Program-made: the position numbers and the translations under genes
Shown here: positions 27,155-35,852 of the stretch, piece by piece
Numbering within the stretch: position 1 is the first letter of the stretch
Layout: every line of letters begins with the position of its first letter
Source: Sphingopyxis sp. Root154
GTDB lineage: Bacteria > Pseudomonadota > Alphaproteobacteria > Sphingomonadales > Sphingomonadaceae
Direction of reading: 5' to 3'
NCBI RefSeq assembly: GCF_001427105.1
Contig: NZ_LMGI01000003.1
Location: 412,618-476,617, forward strand
Length of the DNA stretch: 64,000 nucleotides
The notes under the pieces: model-generated
Databases searched by the model: none
What the model was told of the DNA's origin: nothing
What the model saw: the letters and a program-made list of their open reading frames with translations, nothing else

Positions 27155-28087
27155 TTGACGCCCGCGGCTTTCGCCGGGCGCGGCGCGGGGGCGCCCATCG
27201 ACCGCTTCACCGGCGAAACGATGGGCACGAGCTGGTCGCTGCAGGCGGTCTCGCCGCCCGCAGCGACCTTGCACGGCGTTCAGGCAGCGCTCGATCTCGT
27301 CGTCGAGCAGATGAGCCAGTGGGAGCCGCAATCCGACGTCTCGTGCTTCAACCGCACCGCGCCGGGCACATGGTACGAAATCCCGGCCGAATTCGCCCAT
27401 GTCATGGCGGTTACGCTCGACATCGCGCGAGCCAGCGGCGGAGCCTTCGATCCCGGCCTCGGCGGCATCACCGAAGCTTGGGGCTTCGGCAGCGCCGGAC
27501 GTCCGGGGCGGGTGCCGCAGACTGGCAAGTCCGTTGCAGGCCGCACGATCGACTTCGACCCCGCAACGCGGCGCATCCGGCGCGGCGAAGCGGCGGCACT
27601 CGACCTGTCGGGCATCGCCAAAGGCTATGGCGTCGACCTCGTGGCCGAATGGCTGCTCGACATCGGCGTGCGGCATTTTCTGCTCGAAGTCGGCGGCGAG
27701 CTGCGCGGCAAGGGAATCCGCCCCGACGGGCAGCCCTGGTGGGTCGATGTCGAGATGCCGCCGACATCGTCCATCCCGTCCTGGCGCATCGCGCTACACG
27801 ACCTGTCGGTGGCGACCTCGGGCAATTATCGCCGCGGCTTCAGCGCGGGCGGACAGCATTATTCGCACAGCTTCGATCCGGCGACCGGACGCCCGATCGT
27901 CAACGGTGTGTCGTCGGTTACCGTGCTTCACCGTGACTGCATCAGGGCCGATGGCTGGGCAACCGCATTGACGGTCCTGGGGGCCGAGGCGGCGGTCGCG
28001 CTCGCCGATGAACAGGAGCTCGCGGCGTGTATCGTCGCGGGCGACCGAGAATATATATCGCGCGCGTGGCGCGATATGCTCGGCTAG
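27155..28087 (+). CDS. apbE: FAD:protein FMN transferase
   Basis: 310 residues from TTG 27155. The frame is open back to CTG 27125, which overlaps the DUF4198 stop (CTGA) and would add ten residues ('LTDRILIPRA'); since ApbE proteins often begin with a short 'LIP' stretch, that rare start may be real. Family motifs: 'GETMGTSWS', '[15 protein letters not shown]', '[19 protein letters not shown]', '[10 protein letters not shown]', '[13 protein letters not shown]' and '[11 protein letters not shown]'. No signal peptide is apparent, so either it acts before export or the annotated N-terminus is incomplete. It should transfer FMN from FAD to Thr in the DUF2271 'TGAT' motif. The end overlaps the convergent PiuC gene by four bases. 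Confidence 0.9.
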   Translation: MTPAAFAGRGAGAPIDRFTGETMGTSWSLQAVSPPAATLHGVQAALDLVVEQMSQWEPQSDVSCFNRTAPGTWYEIPAEFAHVMAVTLDIARASGGAFDPGLGGITEAWGFGSAGRPGRVPQTGKSVAGRTIDFDPATRRIRRGEAAALDLSGIAKGYGVDLVAEWLLDIGVRHFLLEVGGELRGKGIRPDGQPWWVDVEMPPTSSIPSWRIALHDLSVATSGNYRRGFSAGGQHYSHSFDPATGRPIVNGVSSVTVLHRDCIRADGWATALTVLGAEAAVALADEQELAACIVAGDREYISRAWRDMLG

Positions 28088-28767
28088 CTGTCGGCCCAGC
28101 GCCGTAGAAGATTGTGATAGACGCCGGTCAGGCGGACGACCGTCGCGTCACCCTGACCCAGTGCCGCCGCGGCGCCTTGCACCCCCATATCGAGATCGAA
28201 CAACAGGTTTCGCTGTCCCTGATCGCGTATCATCGACTGGATCCACATGAAGCTCGCGACGCGCGCGCCTGCGGTCACCGGCTCGACGCGATGGACGGTG
28301 GTCGAAGGGTAAAGGACCAGATGCCCGGCGGGCAGTTTGATCCCCGGGGCCTCAGCAAAGCCTTCGACGACGAGTCCCCCGCCCTCATAGCTGTCGGGAT
28401 CAGCAAGAAAGAGCGTCGCCGACAGGTCGCTGCGGAGGCGGAAATCGCTGCCGCGCCGGATGCGAATGGCATTGTCGATGTGATCACCGAAATTCTCGCC
28501 GCCGGCATAGCGGTTGAAATAGGGCGGGTAGATTTTGAGCGGCAGCGCCGCGGCGATGAACAGCGGGTTCCGGCCCAGCGCGTCGAGCACGACGCGGCCC
28601 GCCTCTGCGGCCACCTCGGCGAATTCGGGGAGCTGCTGGTTGCGTTTGGCCAGCGCGGCTTGCGGACCAGATGTCTCGTTGCCGTCGACCCAGTCGGCAG
28701 CGTCGAGGATCGAGCGGAGCTTTGCGACGCCATCAGCGTCGAGCACGTCGGGAATGATGCGGATCAT
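28084..28767 (-). CDS. piuC: Fe(II)/2-oxoglutarate-dependent hydroxylase, PKHX type (PiuC)
   Basis: 227 residues. The double-stranded beta-helix Fe(II) triad is visible: His96 and Asp98 in 'GDHIDNAI', His159 in 'TTVHRVEP', with Arg169 positioned to bind 2-oxoglutarate. '[13 protein letters not shown]' and '[17 protein letters not shown]' are typical of the PiuC/YbiX family, whose genes accompany Fiu-type catechol siderophore receptors. It lies downstream of such a receptor here, on the same strand, past a hairpin at 28788-28819. The biochemical substrate in vivo is not established. Confidence 0.93.
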   Translation of the reverse strand: MIRIIPDVLDADGVAKLRSILDAADWVDGNETSGPQAALAKRNQQLPEFAEVAAEAGRVVLDALGRNPLFIAAALPLKIYPPYFNRYAGGENFGDHIDNAIRIRRGSDFRLRSDLSATLFLADPDSYEGGGLVVEGFAEAPGIKLPAGHLVLYPSTTVHRVEPVTAGARVASFMWIQSMIRDQGQRNLLFDLDMGVQGAAAALGQGDATVVRLTGVYHNLLRRWADS

Positions 28768-28783
28768 GCGCCGCTTCTAGTCT

Positions 28784-28819
28784 GAAAGGGGCGGGAACGG
28801 CAATCGCCGGACCCGCCCC
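28784..28819 (-). terminator. Hairpin between siderophore receptor and piuC
   Basis: GGGGCGGG (28788-28795) and CCCGCCCC (28812-28819) form a stem that also contains an inner CGGC/GCCG pair. On the minus strand the second arm is followed by TTTC. It would reduce piuC expression relative to the receptor. Confidence 0.6.
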
Positions 28820-28826
28820 ACCGGGA

Positions 28827-31244
28827 TCAGAAGTTGTAGAAGAGGCTGAACACCGCCGAGCGGGCATCGCCGGGGGTCGCCCAGCCGCCGCTCACCGCAC
28901 CGCCGCCAACCACGCCCGTGCCCGAGATCGTCGCCGCGCCGACATTGTTGCGGACGCCGGTGTAATAATCCTCGTCCGTGAAGTTGCTGACGTTCACCTG
29001 CGCAACCAAACCGTTCTTGAAGTCATACGACACAAACGCGCGATGGATCAGATAATCGTCGACCATGAACTGCGTGCGCTGCGCAAGGTTGCGCTGGTTC
29101 GTGGCGAACTTGCCCTGATAGGTCAGCCCATAGCCGATCTGCAGCCCGAACGGGAAAGCATAGGTGGTGAACAGGCTGCCCGAATGCTTCGGCGTCTGGA
29201 TCAGGCGATCGCCGCGCTGCGGGTCCGGCGTGCCGGCGTTGTTGAGGCAGCCTGTTGCTCCGGGCGTGGCGAGGCAGAAGTCCGAAACGCTCTGCCGCAC
29301 TTCGCTGTCGAGATAGGTATAGTTGGCAAAAATCGCCCATTCGGGGGTGACGTTGCCGCTGATGCCGAGCGCGACGCCGTCGACGCGCGATTTGCCGTCG
29401 AGCACCTGTAGCGAGTTCGGCTGCGCGGGATCATTCGAGGGGATGCGAAAGTTGGTGCGTTCGTTGCGGAACAGGGCGGCGGTCAGCAGCAGCTTCTTGT
29501 CGAACAGCTCGGCCTTGGCCCCGATCTCGTAGGTGCGCGCCTTTTCGGGCGCCACGGCGCACGGATCGGCCGCACCCGGCGCCGCCGGCAGGCCGCAACC
29601 CGCGCGGACGGTGGCCGAGGTCGGTGTCTTGGCATTGCCATAGGCGGCATAGAGGCTGACATTCTCGACAGGGTGGAAGACCGCGCCGGCGCGATAGGAG
29701 AAGAGATTCTCGTTGCTCACCTGATCGGAGCCGCGGACATAAACCGCGCCGGTCGCGGGCGTCGTTACGGTGTCGGCGCGGAAGATGGTCCGCACGCTTT
29801 CATAACGAACCCCCGCGTTCAGTTCGAACATGGGCGAGATTTCGAGCGTGTCGAACGCATAGACGGCGAAGTTGCGCGTGTCGCCATAGCTGTTGCCGGT
29901 ACGGACATAGTTGACCGGGCCGTTCCACATCGTGTTCGGGTTCGACAGGCTGATCGGCGGCTGGGCCGGGTTGGGCAGCGCGCCGCCGGGGTTGCGAAGA
30001 AGCTGCGCATTCTCGATCGAATAATCTTCTTGGCTGTAGGACGCGCCGATGACGAGCGTGTTGAACAGGCCGCCCTTGGCGCCATTGACCACCGTCAGGT
30101 CGGTCTGGTTGTGGATCAGGTCGTTGACCTGATCGCGGACAAGGCCGCGCGGACCGGCGGGGTAATAGAAACCGGGCGTATTTTGCCCGGCGGCGCAGGG
30201 GATGCCTACGGTCGCGTTGGCGCTGCTGCCGATCGGCTGCAGGCCGCTTGCGAGGCAGAAGACGCCCTGCGGCGCGCTCGTCTGGCTATATTGGTGGACG
30301 CGCTGCCAGCGGGTCAGGTTGCGGATCGAGACATTGTCGCTGAACGCATGGCGGAAGGTCGCGGTCAGCCGATCGACCTTCGTCTTCTGTTCGTCGAGAT
30401 TGACGATGCCGAAATAATCGCTGTCGTCGACGCCGGCGAGGGGGCCATCGTTCACGCCGCTCAGGAAATAGGGAACGCCATAGATCGGCGTATTGTCGTC
30501 ATCCTGATGGATATAAGCGAGCGTCAGGCTGGTGTCGCTGTCGACGCCGATCGTGATCGACGGCGCGACGCCCCAGCGCTGGTACGATTCGACGTCGCGG
30601 CCCGGGACGTCATTCTCGTGATACATCGCGTTCAGGCGGACGGCGATCAGGTCGTTGAGGCGCCAGTTGCTGTCGATTGCGGCACGATAATAATTGTCGG
30701 TGCCGACCGCCGCCTGCACCGTCGTGGCGTTGCGTGCGAAGGGGATCTTGCTGACGAGGTTGATCGTGCCGCCGACGCTGCCCGATCCGTTGAACACCGA
30801 GTTGGCGCCGTTATAGACTTCGATCTGCTGCAGGTTGAAGGGATCGGTGCGGCTGTATTGTGCGCTGTCGCGCACGCCGTCGACGGTCAGGTCGTTGTTC
30901 GCCGAATAGCCGCGCAGGTTGATCGAGTCGCCATAACCGCCGCCGCCTTCGCCGGCGCCGAAGGTGATACCGGGGATCGTCGCGAGCGCGTCGCGCAGCG
31001 TCAGCAGGTTCTGCTGGCGAATCTGTTCCTGCGAGACGACCGTGACCGTCTGCGGCGTGTCGACGAGGGGAGCGGTCGACTTGGGCGATTCCACCTCATT
31101 GGCAAGCGCGCCGTTGACGACGATCTCGCCGCGGCCGCCGGGCGCGTCCTGTGCCTCGCCGGTTTCGGCTGCAAATGCCGGAGCGCTGATAAGGCTGCCC
31201 ACGCAGGAGAGTGCGAGGAACGAGGCAGATGTCGATGGCTTCAC
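28827..31244 (-). CDS. TonB-dependent siderophore receptor (Fiu-like)
   Basis: 805 residues from GTG 31244, preceded by GGGGG and opening directly into a signal peptide ('SASFLALSCVGSLISAPAFA'); an upstream ATG at 31307 would add 21 residues without a ribosome site. The plug shows 'LVDTPQTVTVVSQEQI', 'LRDALATIPGITFGAGEGG', 'NLRGYSANNDLTVDGVRD', 'QIEVYNGANSVFNGSGSVGG' and 'INLVSK'; the barrel ends 'AVFSLFYNF' with a terminal Phe. These motifs mark the catecholate siderophore class. It imports ferric siderophore in a TonB-dependent manner; tonB lies directly upstream and piuC downstream. A Fur-like dyad is 70-84 bp upstream. Confidence 0.95.
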   Translation of the reverse strand: MKPSTSASFLALSCVGSLISAPAFAAETGEAQDAPGGRGEIVVNGALANEVESPKSTAPLVDTPQTVTVVSQEQIRQQNLLTLRDALATIPGITFGAGEGGGGYGDSINLRGYSANNDLTVDGVRDSAQYSRTDPFNLQQIEVYNGANSVFNGSGSVGGTINLVSKIPFARNATTVQAAVGTDNYYRAAIDSNWRLNDLIAVRLNAMYHENDVPGRDVESYQRWGVAPSITIGVDSDTSLTLAYIHQDDDNTPIYGVPYFLSGVNDGPLAGVDDSDYFGIVNLDEQKTKVDRLTATFRHAFSDNVSIRNLTRWQRVHQYSQTSAPQGVFCLASGLQPIGSSANATVGIPCAAGQNTPGFYYPAGPRGLVRDQVNDLIHNQTDLTVVNGAKGGLFNTLVIGASYSQEDYSIENAQLLRNPGGALPNPAQPPISLSNPNTMWNGPVNYVRTGNSYGDTRNFAVYAFDTLEISPMFELNAGVRYESVRTIFRADTVTTPATGAVYVRGSDQVSNENLFSYRAGAVFHPVENVSLYAAYGNAKTPTSATVRAGCGLPAAPGAADPCAVAPEKARTYEIGAKAELFDKKLLLTAALFRNERTNFRIPSNDPAQPNSLQVLDGKSRVDGVALGISGNVTPEWAIFANYTYLDSEVRQSVSDFCLATPGATGCLNNAGTPDPQRGDRLIQTPKHSGSLFTTYAFPFGLQIGYGLTYQGKFATNQRNLAQRTQFMVDDYLIHRAFVSYDFKNGLVAQVNVSNFTDEDYYTGVRNNVGAATISGTGVVGGGAVSGGWATPGDARSAVFSLFYNF

Positions 31245-31313
31245 AGTAAACCCCCTGTTTTGTGATTGGTTCGGGGCGCCGCTATTGAGAGTCGATTGCA
31301 AAGTCAACTTTAA

Positions 31314-31328
31314 TGCGAATCATTCGCG
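31314..31328 (-). promoter_or_regulatory. Fur-like dyad upstream of siderophore receptor
   Basis: TGCGAATCATTCGCG is a nearly perfect 7-1-7 inverted repeat, embedded in AT-rich DNA, 70 bp upstream of the receptor start. It matches the general architecture of alphaproteobacterial Fur boxes. Confidence 0.75.
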
Positions 31329-31363
31329 ATATTGTCGCAATCGATACCAATTGAGTAAGACGC

Positions 31364-32089
31364 CTAATGTCGACGTTCGAGCCACCAGCTCTGTCGCCAG
31401 CCATACTGGCTCGCGATGGGTTCGCCGGCGGCATTGGTCGCAGGCTTGAAGCGAAAACGCTCCTCGATCAGGTCGCACGTCGTAGCGTCGAGCGAGGCGT
31501 CGCCGCTCGACCGGGTCACCCGGCATCTGCTGACGCGGCCGCTGGTTTCGATGGTGAAGCGCACTTCGACCTCGCCCCCCGCCTTTGCGCGGCTGGCTTC
31601 GCGCGGATAGTCGCGGTCGCGGATCGTACCGCTGCGCCAGATGGCCTTGGTTCCGCCACCGGTCCCGCTGCCCGCGCCGCCCGCGCCCGTTCCATCGCCG
31701 CGTCCGCCTGCGCCCGATCCGGGGCCGGGATTCGGCGTCGCGCCGGCCGACGCGTCGTTCCCAGTGCCGGGGCGCGGAGCGGCAGCAATCGGCGATGTGA
31801 TGGGGGGTAGCTTGGGCGGCGGCGCGGCAACCGCGGCGGCTTTGGCATGCTTGTTCGCAGCTGACGCCTTGCCGCTGGCCTTTTCGCTCGGCGCCTTTAC
31901 CGGCACGACCTCCTTGCGTGGTGGTGGCGGTGCGGGAAGGGCAATTGCGGTAATCGCTTCGCTGGCCTTGCGGACGACATCGAGATCGAGGCCGCTCGCC
32001 AGGCCAAATCCGACCGCGACAACGGCGATCAGCGCTCCGCCGCCCGCCAAGAGCTTCTGCTGCCTCGAAACCTGCCCCGTATAGGCCAT
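31364..32089 (-). CDS. tonB: TonB energy transducer
   Basis: 241 residues from ATG 32089, chosen over ATG 32104 because GAGAGG is spaced seven bases before it. One N-terminal membrane helix ('LLAGGGALIAVVAVGFGLAS'), a Pro/Ala/Lys-rich and then Gly-rich spacer (about 50-150), and a C-terminal TonB domain ('YPREASRAKAGGEVEVRFTI', 'SGRVSRCRVTRSSGDASLDA', 'RFRFKPATNAAGEP') are visible. It transmits proton-motive force from ExbBD (not in the window) to the adjacent siderophore receptor. The spacer ends in a run of GTG/GAGG repeats, longer in glycine than usual. Confidence 0.93.
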   Translation of the reverse strand: MAYTGQVSRQQKLLAGGGALIAVVAVGFGLASGLDLDVVRKASEAITAIALPAPPPPRKEVVPVKAPSEKASGKASAANKHAKAAAVAAPPPKLPPITSPIAAAPRPGTGNDASAGATPNPGPGSGAGGRGDGTGAGGAGSGTGGGTKAIWRSGTIRDRDYPREASRAKAGGEVEVRFTIETSGRVSRCRVTRSSGDASLDATTCDLIEERFRFKPATNAAGEPIASQYGWRQSWWLERRH

Positions 32090-32135
32090 CACGCCGCCTC
32101 TCATCGCGCGCCACGGCGCGCAACCGGCGACCCGT

Positions 32136-33005
32136 TTAGAGGAATTCGTCTAGCGTGGACATGAACCGGTCGAACTGGTCGTGGTGCAGCCAGTGGCCGG
32201 CATTTTCGAACTCGATCACCGTCGCGGTGTTGAAATGCCGGAGGCGTCCGTCCTTCTCGGGATTCGAAGCCCAGCTGTTCGCACCGTAGAGCAAAAGCGT
32301 GGGACAGGCGATCGCGCCCCATAGCGCGGCGATGTCATCGTGCGGCATGTCGAAGGCGGGCCAGACGTTGAGGTAATTGTCGAACTTCCAACTCCAGCTG
32401 CCATCCTCGTTGCGGCTGATGCCGTGGACGGTCAGGTGGCGCGCCTGGGCTTCGGTCAGATAGCTGTTCTCGCCCATCATGCGCGCGAGCGCATCCTCGA
32501 GGGTCGCGTAGCGGCGCGGGGTGCGCCCCGCCGCCTGCCGCTTGTCGTCGATCCATTTGCGGAAGCGTTCGGGATAGCCCGTCTTCGCGCGCTCGGCGAT
32601 CACCTTGGGCGAGGGGCCGAGCCCCTCAATCGCGACGAGCTTGCGCACATTTTCAGGATAGAGGCCGGTATAGCGCAGCGCGATATTGCCCCCCATTGAG
32701 TGGGCGACGATCGAGAGCGGGCCGAGGTCGAGCTGATGGACCAACTGCGCGAGGTCATAGACAAAAGTGTCCATCGCGTAATTGCCGTCGGGCGACCATG
32801 CGCTGTCGCCATGACCACGCAGATCGGGCGCAATGATATGATAGCGGTCGCGCAATTTCTCCGCGACCCAGTCCCAGTTGCGGCAATGGTCGCGGCCGCC
32901 GTGGACCAGCAGCAGCGGCGGGGCGCCGCGATTGCCCCAGTCGACATAATGCAGCTTCAGCCGCTGCGAGATGAAGCTGTTCGAGGTCGGGCCGGCACTT
33001 GCCAT
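32136..33005 (-). CDS. Alpha/beta hydrolase
   Basis: 289 residues from ATG 33005 (AAGGA seven bases before it); in-frame starts further upstream overlap the divergent SDR gene and are rejected. The fold is clear: 'LLLVHGGRDHCRNWDWVAE', 'IIAPDLRGHGDSAWSPDGNY', nucleophile Ser103 in 'AHSMGGNIAL', and the His in 'FENAGHWLHHDQFDRF'. The lid region (about 150-220) is helical. Haloalkane dehalogenases would have Asp as nucleophile, so this is an esterase or C-C hydrolase of unknown substrate. It is 46 bp upstream of tonB on the same strand and divergent from the DECR-like SDR. Confidence 0.9.
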   Translation of the reverse strand: MASAGPTSNSFISQRLKLHYVDWGNRGAPPLLLVHGGRDHCRNWDWVAEKLRDRYHIIAPDLRGHGDSAWSPDGNYAMDTFVYDLAQLVHQLDLGPLSIVAHSMGGNIALRYTGLYPENVRKLVAIEGLGPSPKVIAERAKTGYPERFRKWIDDKRQAAGRTPRRYATLEDALARMMGENSYLTEAQARHLTVHGISRNEDGSWSWKFDNYLNVWPAFDMPHDDIAALWGAIACPTLLLYGANSWASNPEKDGRLRHFNTATVIEFENAGHWLHHDQFDRFMSTLDEFL

Positions 33006-33111
33006 CGGATCATCCTTGCTGTCTGTTCCAGTTTCAAAAGGCGACTGGTTTCGATCCGTCAACCCCGCATCGGTGCCGTCGTCGTTCAGAGCCAAGCGAA
33101 GGGAGAGTAGC

Positions 33112-33903
33112 ATGACGACATTCCGGGACAATCTGCTGGCGGGCAAGACTGCCTTCGTCGCCGGCGGCACCAGCGGGATCAACCTCGGCATCGCCAAGCG
33201 TTTTGCCGAACTCGGCGCCAGGGTTGCGGTGGCCGGGCGCGACCCCGACAAGGCGGCACGCGCGGCGGCGGACATCGGCAAGGGCGCGCTCGGCCTGTCG
33301 GGCGATGTCCGCGACTATGCGGCGATCCGCGGCGTGATGGAGCGTGTCGCGGGCGAACTCGGGCCGATGGACATCGTCATTTCGGGCGCAGCCGGCAATT
33401 TTCTCGCCCCGGCGCTCGGCATGTCGGCGAACGCGTTTCGCACCGTGGTCGACATCGACCTCAACGGGACGTTCAACGTGTTCCGCGGATGCCACGATCT
33501 GCTGGGCCGTCCGGGCGCTTCGCTGATCGCGATCACCGCGGGGCAAGCGGTTAATGCGTCAGCGCTGCAGGCGCATGCCTGTGCAGCCAAGGCCGGGATC
33601 AACCAGTTGATTCGCGTCCTTGCGCTCGAATGGGGGCCCGACGTGCGCGTGAACGGTATCTCGCCAGGGCCGATCGCCGATACCGAGGGGATGAAGCGCC
33701 TCGCCCCCGACGCCGAAACGCGTCAGGCGCATTATGACCGCATCGCGATGAAGCGCTGGGGCAAGGTCGAGGAGGTCGCCGAATCGGCGGTGTTTCTCTG
33801 CTCGCCTGCGGCGGGCTACATCACCGGGACGATCCTCGACTGCGACGGCGGCAGCCAGATCGGCGACGCATCGCGCGGCGACCTGGCGAAAGGCATGGCC
33901 TGA
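33112..33903 (+). CDS. SDR oxidoreductase resembling 2,4-dienoyl-CoA reductase
   Basis: 263 residues from ATG 33112 behind GGGAGAG. NAD(P) binding: 'FVAGGTSGINLGIAKRF', 'AGRDPDK', 'DVRDYAA', 'GAAGNFLAPA'. Where classical SDRs have YxxxK, this one reads 'HACAAKAGI': Lys is kept but Tyr is absent, as in the peroxisomal-type 2,4-dienoyl-CoA reductases ('HAGSAKAG'-like). The rest fits: 'VRVNGISPGPIADTEGMKRL' and a C-terminal 'DCDGGSQIGD'. Likely role: auxiliary beta-oxidation of unsaturated fatty acyl-CoA. The operon ends at the terminator at 33908-33944. Confidence 0.9.
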   Translation: MTTFRDNLLAGKTAFVAGGTSGINLGIAKRFAELGARVAVAGRDPDKAARAAADIGKGALGLSGDVRDYAAIRGVMERVAGELGPMDIVISGAAGNFLAPALGMSANAFRTVVDIDLNGTFNVFRGCHDLLGRPGASLIAITAGQAVNASALQAHACAAKAGINQLIRVLALEWGPDVRVNGISPGPIADTEGMKRLAPDAETRQAHYDRIAMKRWGKVEEVAESAVFLCSPAAGYITGTILDCDGGSQIGDASRGDLAKGMA

Positions 33904-33907
33904 AAGC

Positions 33908-33944
33908 AAAAACGCCGCCAACCCGTTGGGGTGGCGGCGTTTTT
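33908..33944. terminator. Bidirectional intrinsic terminator (SDR / tRNA-Val)
   Basis: AAAAACGCCGCCA (33908-33920) and TGGCGGCGTTTTT (33932-33944) form a 13-bp stem with A and T runs at the two ends, so it can stop both the SDR transcript (+) and the tRNA-Val transcript (-). Confidence 0.92.
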
Positions 33945-33946
33945 AA

Positions 33947-34021
33947 TGGTGGGCGTGGCAAGGATTGAACTTGCGACCCCTGCGATGTCAACACAGTGCT
34001 CTACCACTGAGCTACACGCCC
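33947..34021 (-). tRNA. tRNA-Val (GAC)
   Basis: On the minus strand the cloverleaf is complete: acceptor GGGCGTG/CACGCCC, D-arm GCTC-GAGC, anticodon stem CTGTG/CGCAG with loop TTGACAT (anticodon GAC, Val), T-arm GCAAG-TTCAATC-CTTGC, discriminator A and an encoded CCA (33947-33949). Confidence 0.97.
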
Positions 34022-34092
34022 ATCCCTTGGGGTGACGCGCCCCCTAAATGCCTCGGCGCGACTTGGCAAGCCCTTCGCGCGCGGCGGCGTCG

Positions 34093-34470
34093 TTATTGTT
34101 GGCTCGAGCGGTCGCTGCGACCGAACATATTGTCGACCTCGCGCACCAGATCCTTGAGGTGGAAGGGTTTCGACAGCAGCTTCGCCTGCGGCACATTTTC
34201 CTCGGCACGCAGCGAAACCGCGGCAAAGCCGGTGATGAACATGACCTGCGTCTGCGGCGCCGCTTTGGCCGTGTGCTGGGCGAGTTCGATCCCGTCCATT
34301 TCGGGCATCACGATGTCCGACAGCAAAAGGTCGAAGGTTCCCGAATCGATATAGGGGACCGCCGCGGTGCCGCGATCGACCGCGGTGACGTGATAGCCGG
34401 CGCTGGTCAGCGCGCGCGCGAGATACTCGCGCATCACGTCATCATCTTCGGCCAGCAAAATGCGAATCAT
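34093..34470 (-). CDS. cpdR: Cell-cycle response regulator CpdR
   Basis: A 125-residue stand-alone receiver domain without an output domain. 'RILLAEDDDVMREYLARALT' gives the acidic pocket, Asp52 in 'LLLSDIVMPEMDGIELAQ' is the phospho-acceptor, 'FITGFAA' has the Thr switch, and 'LLSKPFHLKDLVREVD' the Lys. This sequence is very close to CpdR of Caulobacter and relatives, which, when unphosphorylated, brings ClpXP protease to the cell pole to control CtrA and other substrates. It is monocistronic and its start is followed upstream by a 140-bp gap divergent from the N-formylglutamate amidohydrolase. Confidence 0.93.
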   Translation of the reverse strand: MIRILLAEDDDVMREYLARALTSAGYHVTAVDRGTAAVPYIDSGTFDLLLSDIVMPEMDGIELAQHTAKAAPQTQVMFITGFAAVSLRAEENVPQAKLLSKPFHLKDLVREVDNMFGRSDRSSQQ

Positions 34471-34610
34471 GTTGAAATCTGTTCCCTGGTCCTTCGGCGC
34501 AGCCGGTTCCGGTCGGCTGCCCCCTCTGTCACGCCCTCTATAACGTCAGAGATTTAACAAATTGACGCGCGGCGCTGGATTCGGTCGGCTTTTTTTGCCA
34601 CCCATCCATC

Positions 34611-35486
34611 ATGCCGTCCCGCACCATCCCGCCCGCCGCCATCGCTGTCAACCGGCCCGCGGCGAGTGGGCCCGTCGTCGTGTCGGTACCGCACGCCGGA
34701 CGCCTCTATCCGCCCGAGATATTGAGCGCGGCGCGGGTCGGCCGGCCAGACCTCGAGCGACTCGAAGACAGCTGGTGCGACCTGATCGCGGCCGGCGCCG
34801 CCGATGCGGGTGCGACGGTCGTCCATGCCCTGTGGGCGCGCGCCGTCGCCGACCTCAATCGCGGCGAGGGACAGATGGCGCCGGGCGAGGTTGCCATGCC
34901 GTTGCGGGCGCAATTTTCGGCTCCGGGGCGGAAGGAACGGGCGGGGCTTGGTGTCGTGCCGACGCGGCTCGCCGATTGCGGTCCGCTATGGAAGCGGCCG
35001 ATCGATGGCGCGGCGCTCGAGTGGCGCCTCGAATCCTTCCATCGGCCGTATCATGCCGCTCTTACCGACGTGCTCGCCGCGGCGCGCAACGAATATGGCC
35101 GTGCGATCCTGATCGATCTCCATTCGATGCCGTCGATTCCGGCGGGCCAGCCGGGGCACGGCGCGCGAATCATCGTCGGCGATCGTTTTGGCGAAACCGC
35201 AGGTGACTGGCTGATCGATCTGGCGGTGGCGTCGGCAGAGCGATTAAACGAGCCCGTCGCGCGCAACCAGCCCTATGCCGGCGGCCATATCATCCGGACG
35301 CACGGCCGCCCGGCGGAGGCCATCCACGCGGTGCAGATCGAAATCGACCGCAGCCTCTATCTGACGCCCGAGCGTTTGCCCGACGCGGCCCGGATCGCGC
35401 GGCTGGCGCGCTGGTTCTCGAATCTTGTTGCTGCGGCCGGATACGCGCGTCCCGAGGCTGAAATACTCACGCAAGCCGCTGAATAA
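34611..35486 (+). CDS. N-formylglutamate amidohydrolase
   Basis: 291 residues. The family pattern is present: 'VVVSVPHAGRLYPPE' near the N-terminus, 'WARAVADLNRGEG', 'RLESFHRPYHAALTD', 'ILIDLHSMPS', and 'HGARIIVGDRFG', with conserved His and Asp/Glu zinc ligands, then 'AVQIEIDRSLYL'. It releases formate from N-formyl-glutamate, the last step of one histidine-degradation route, but no other hut genes are in the window, so it may act on other N-formyl amino acids. It is divergent from cpdR. Confidence 0.9.
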   Translation: MPSRTIPPAAIAVNRPAASGPVVVSVPHAGRLYPPEILSAARVGRPDLERLEDSWCDLIAAGAADAGATVVHALWARAVADLNRGEGQMAPGEVAMPLRAQFSAPGRKERAGLGVVPTRLADCGPLWKRPIDGAALEWRLESFHRPYHAALTDVLAAARNEYGRAILIDLHSMPSIPAGQPGHGARIIVGDRFGETAGDWLIDLAVASAERLNEPVARNQPYAGGHIIRTHGRPAEAIHAVQIEIDRSLYLTPERLPDAARIARLARWFSNLVAAAGYARPEAEILTQAAE

Positions 35487-35516
35487 AAAACCACCTCGTA
35501 CCGAAGTACGAGGTGG
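35485..35516 (-). terminator. Intrinsic terminator facing the tRNA-Pro transcript
   Basis: CCACCTCGTAC (35491-35501), loop CGAA, GTACGAGGTGG (35506-35516). The A-run at 35485-35490 becomes a T-run after the stem on the minus strand, giving a TTCG-type tetraloop and TTTTTT. It also lies directly after the amidohydrolase stop, where it could act as a weaker hairpin on the plus strand. Confidence 0.88.
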
Positions 35517-35668
35517 CCAGGGTCCAGGGAGGACGCGTCCGCGTCAGTGATGACGGGACACTCGCCGCGATGGAAAGGGGGAAAACCACGGCGGCGTAGA
35601 AGAGATTTAGGATGTTGCGCCCCGACTTACAAGAAGAGACGGTGCAGAATCTGCAATATGCAAGAAAT

Positions 35669-35745
35669 TGGTCGGGGAGAGAGGATTCGAACCTCCGGCC
35701 CCTGCCTCCCGAAGACAGTGCTCTACCAGGCTGAGCTACTCCCCG
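35669..35745 (-). tRNA. tRNA-Pro (CGG)
   Basis: Minus-strand cloverleaf: acceptor CGGGGAG/CTCCCCG, anticodon stem CTGTC/GGCAG with loop TTCGGGA (anticodon CGG, Pro), T-loop GGTTCGAATCC, discriminator A, and encoded CCA at 35669-35671. Length 77 nt. Confidence 0.97.
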
Positions 35746-35852
35746 ACCGATCTGCGCGCCGACCGGGGTCGCCGCGAAGGCAGGGCGGTCCTCTAGACGC
35801 GCAATCTGTGAACTTCAAGCGCCAATCGGCACATTGAAGATGATTGCCGGAA

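Noticed and set aside
29673..31265. Long plus-strand open frame opposite the siderophore receptor
   Set aside because: Antisense artefact of high-GC coding DNA; no recognisable motif, and the receptor frame has full plug and barrel signatures.
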